From assembly GCA_965220665.1 (NCBI GenBank), contig CBDCQQ010000005.1, positions 310,001 to 374,000 on the forward strand: a DNA stretch of 64,000 nucleotides, written 5' to 3'. The translations under genes and the position numbers were made by a program. This document shows, piece by piece, positions 61,923-64,000 of the stretch. Under the pieces are notes generated by a model. It was not told the DNA's origin and did not search any database. It saw only the letters and a program-made list of their open reading frames with translations. Numbering within the stretch: the stretch's first letter is position 1; the number at the start of each line of letters is the position of its first letter. This DNA is from JAJDZL01 sp965220665 (GTDB taxonomy: Bacteria > Pseudomonadota > Gammaproteobacteria > Arenicellales > JAJDZL01).

Positions 61923-63623
61923 ATGGCTACTGCATCGGCAATCGTCACCAAGTACAGCCGTGACGACAAGTTTCAAGGTGGAATTCTTGTATTGATCGCG
62001 CTGGTGGTTGCAGTTGCGGTGCTACTGCCACTTTTTACGATTTTTCTTAAGAGTGTCGAAAACAGAGATGGACAATTTGTCGGAATACTGAACTATGTTG
62101 AATATTTCCAAACTCCGGCACTCGTTGCTTCCATCTACAACACCATCATAATCGGGGTTGTCACAATGGTCATCGTCATTACTCTGGCATTCATCTATGC
62201 CTATGCCTTGACACGAAGCTGCATGCCCTACAAGAACCTGTTTCGGTCGATTTCGCTCATTCCTCTATTAGCGCCGTCTCTGCTGCCGGCAATTGCACTC
62301 ATCTACATGTTTGGCAATCAGGGTTACATGAAAGAGTTGATGTTTGGCTATGAAATCAGGGGGCCGATTGGAATCGTTATTTCCCTGGTATTTTGGATTT
62401 TTCCGCACGTCGTCATTCTGTTGTCAACAGCACTATCGACTGCGGATGGACGGCTCTACGAGGCTGCAAAAGTTCTTCGTACGAAGAGTATTCGAACCTT
62501 TTTTAAGATCACACTGCCAGCCGCAAAATACGGTGTGATGAGTGCTTGTTTTGTCGCGTTTCTGTATGCAATTACGGATTTTGGAGCCTGCAAGGTAATC
62601 GGCGGATGGTTTACCGTCCTGTCGCTTGACATTTACAAGCAGGTTGTTGGCCAGCAGAACTTTCAACTTGGATCTGTCGTCAGCGTCATTCTGCTTCTTC
62701 CAGTTGTCGTGACATTCATTGCACAGCGGCAAGTGCAGCGTAAGCAAACCGCTCAAATCACACCGGGTTCTGTACCCTACCAGCCAAAACCGAATCGACG
62801 GTTTGACTTATTGATGCTGCTCTACTGTATTGCTGTGAGCATCATTTTGTTTGCTATTCTGGGAACAGCCGCTTATGCATCCTTCGTCAAGTTCTGGCCA
62901 TATAACCTGAGTCTATCCCTCACCAACTATCAGTTCAATCTGATGGATGGTGGCAGTTGGCAGGCATATCGCAACAGTGTGGTCATGTCGTTGTATACCG
63001 CATTCATAGGAACAGCAGTCATATTCTGCAGCGCTTATTTCATCGAAAAAACAAGAAGGTACAGAGGACTACGTTCATCCCTGAACTTTCTTTCCATTGT
63101 CCCGCTGGCCACACCGGGAATGGTTTTGGGATTGGCTTATCTATTCTTTTTCAATGATCCTTTGAATCCACTGAACTTCATTTACAAGACCATGATTATT
63201 CTGGTTCTAGCTAATATCGTGCATTACTATACAGTGCCCCATTTGACTGCAACAACTGCCCTAAAGCAGCTAGACGTTGAATTTGAATCGGTATCTGCTT
63301 CCCTTAAGGTTCCGTTCTACAAGACTTTCTGGCATGTGACCCTGCCGATATGTATTCCGGCACTATCAAACATTTGGATTTATCTGTTTGTGACGGCAAT
63401 TACAACAGTTTCTGCTGTTGTATTTCTTTACGGACACGACACCAATATCGCAGCTGTGGCTGTAGTCAATATGGATGATGCTGGTGACGTTGCACCAGCT
63501 GCCGCAATGGCCATGATGATTGTGTATACAGCAATGGGCGTACGAATTGTTCACTGGCTGCTGACACACTTCATTGAAAAGCACACCCAAAAATGGAGGC
63601 AGCAGAAACTGACCTCAGATTAG
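61923..63623 (+). CDS. aepW: AEP-type ABC transporter permease, fused double domain (AepW/PhnU2-like)
   Basis: The 566-residue inner-membrane protein has about twelve membrane segments in two permease halves. The first has the EAA loop AAKVLRTKSIRTFFKITLPA (about residues 180-200) and the second VSASLKVPFYKTFWHVTLPI (about 459-478). Single-chain, double-domain permeases of about 550 residues are typical of the PhnU2/FbpB type. It completes the importer with the preceding ATPase and binding protein. No further transporter gene follows in the window. Confidence 0.88.
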   Translation: MATASAIVTKYSRDDKFQGGILVLIALVVAVAVLLPLFTIFLKSVENRDGQFVGILNYVEYFQTPALVASIYNTIIIGVVTMVIVITLAFIYAYALTRSCMPYKNLFRSISLIPLLAPSLLPAIALIYMFGNQGYMKELMFGYEIRGPIGIVISLVFWIFPHVVILLSTALSTADGRLYEAAKVLRTKSIRTFFKITLPAAKYGVMSACFVAFLYAITDFGACKVIGGWFTVLSLDIYKQVVGQQNFQLGSVVSVILLLPVVVTFIAQRQVQRKQTAQITPGSVPYQPKPNRRFDLLMLLYCIAVSIILFAILGTAAYASFVKFWPYNLSLSLTNYQFNLMDGGSWQAYRNSVVMSLYTAFIGTAVIFCSAYFIEKTRRYRGLRSSLNFLSIVPLATPGMVLGLAYLFFFNDPLNPLNFIYKTMIILVLANIVHYYTVPHLTATTALKQLDVEFESVSASLKVPFYKTFWHVTLPICIPALSNIWIYLFVTAITTVSAVVFLYGHDTNIAAVAVVNMDDAGDVAPAAAMAMMIVYTAMGVRIVHWLLTHFIEKHTQKWRQQKLTSD

Positions 63624-64000
63624 CGGTCAGCAAATCGGCTTTGACCAGACTGTCGTAATCTCAAATTGAATTTTTCCTGTGAGTGATTACGCGATGCCAG
63701 TTGTTGCAAAACCCAGAATCATTCACAATAATTTCCAGACAACTTAATGGAGAACCTTATGTACTGCATTCATAGACTATCAATGAATTAGTTGTCCCTA
63801 AATAAATTGAATTTCTGTTGATTTTTGAAGTGATGAAAGTCAAGTCATCGGAAGTGAAAATCGCGCCCGGCTGCGTTTAACGCGCCGATACCGAAATTTG
63901 CCCCCAACAGTACCAGTTTCCAGCAAACTGCTGAGCGAAAAAAAACGGGCACAACTGTCCCTCAGGTGTTTCAGAATCAGCCGCAGATTGTGTGCGGCAC
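63624..64000. other. window end after the AEP permease
   Basis: No gene is supported. A minus-strand frame from the right edge to a TAA at 63879-63877 stays open for about 40 codons and reads TPEGQLCPFFFAQQFAGNWY near its end; it could be the end of a gene starting outside, but the length is within chance. A GCCGCA/TGCGGC inverted repeat lies at about 63980-63999. Confidence 0.3.

Noticed and set aside
1..64000. CRISPR arrays, rRNA genes or riboswitches.
   Set aside because: I found no regularly spaced repeats, no rRNA-like sequence and no leader that I could match to a riboswitch class.
63877..64000. Possible C-terminal end of a minus-strand gene at the right edge.
   Set aside because: About 40 open codons are not enough evidence, and I recognise no family; noted only in the end-region entry.

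Overview
The window looks like a chromosome piece from an uncultured gammaproteobacterium, at roughly 45-50% GC by eye. The evidence is the gene neighbourhoods: yqgE-ruvX-pyrR-pyrB-pyrX, a tkt-gap-pgk-pyk-fba block, yggS/proC/yggT and mutY-yggX are all typical gammaproteobacterial arrangements. Housekeeping blocks alternate with accessory segments rich in toxin-antitoxin (TA) modules, truncated genes and decayed duplications. That texture suggests ongoing gene loss, possibly in a host- or particle-associated lineage; this lifestyle reading is inference only.

Layout. 0-1.8 kb: the end of an alpha/beta hydrolase gene and a metal-dependent amidohydrolase. 1.9-4.2 kb: a RelE/XRE TA module, an IS3 transposase remnant, a glyoxalase-fold gene behind a broken arsR, and a broken vapBC; vapC and arsR appear to have been fused by a deletion. 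4.4-13 kb, minus strand: DUF1244, moaE, moaD, fba, pyk, pgk, gap, tkt and a metallophosphoesterase, probably one central-carbon transcription unit trailing into molybdopterin synthase. 13.3-18.6 kb: yqgE, ruvX, pyrR, pyrB and a catalytically dead dihydroorotase homologue, then ybaK and yggS. 18.6-25.4 kb: an accessory insertion between yggS and proC holding arsR, a DMT transporter, a decayed duplication of yggS and DMT sequence, yoeB-yefM, an ATPase fragment and a periplasmic Sel1/peptidoglycan-binding/ankyrin protein. 25.4-32.5 kb: proC, yggT, an AmpG-like permease, xth, mutY, yggX, tRNA-Phe and gpsA.

32.6-52.3 kb is a peptide/ester utilisation island. Two complete peptide ABC importers are present: a dpp-like one with a divergent Tat-type binding protein, and a canonical oppABCDF operon. 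They are interleaved with three intact large CocE/NonD (S15-type) serine hydrolases and the relic of a fourth. None of the hydrolases has a signal peptide, so import followed by cytoplasmic hydrolysis is the simplest model. A decayed alpha/beta hydrolase and a broken higB beside an intact higA also lie here.

52.9-56.2 kb is a TA island: an MNT/HEPN pair with an amber-interrupted HEPN toxin, hipBA, and a Uma2-type nuclease. 56.9-63.6 kb is a 2-aminoethylphosphonate (AEP) locus: phosphonoacetaldehyde hydrolase (phnX) and a class III PLP enzyme resembling PbfA are divergent from a binding protein, ATPase and double-length permease of the AepXVW/PhnS2T2U2 type. No phnW transaminase is seen before the window ends.

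The most interesting system-level signals are the CocE/peptide-importer island, the phosphonate locus without phnW, and the repeated pattern of TA modules in which only the toxin is destroyed.
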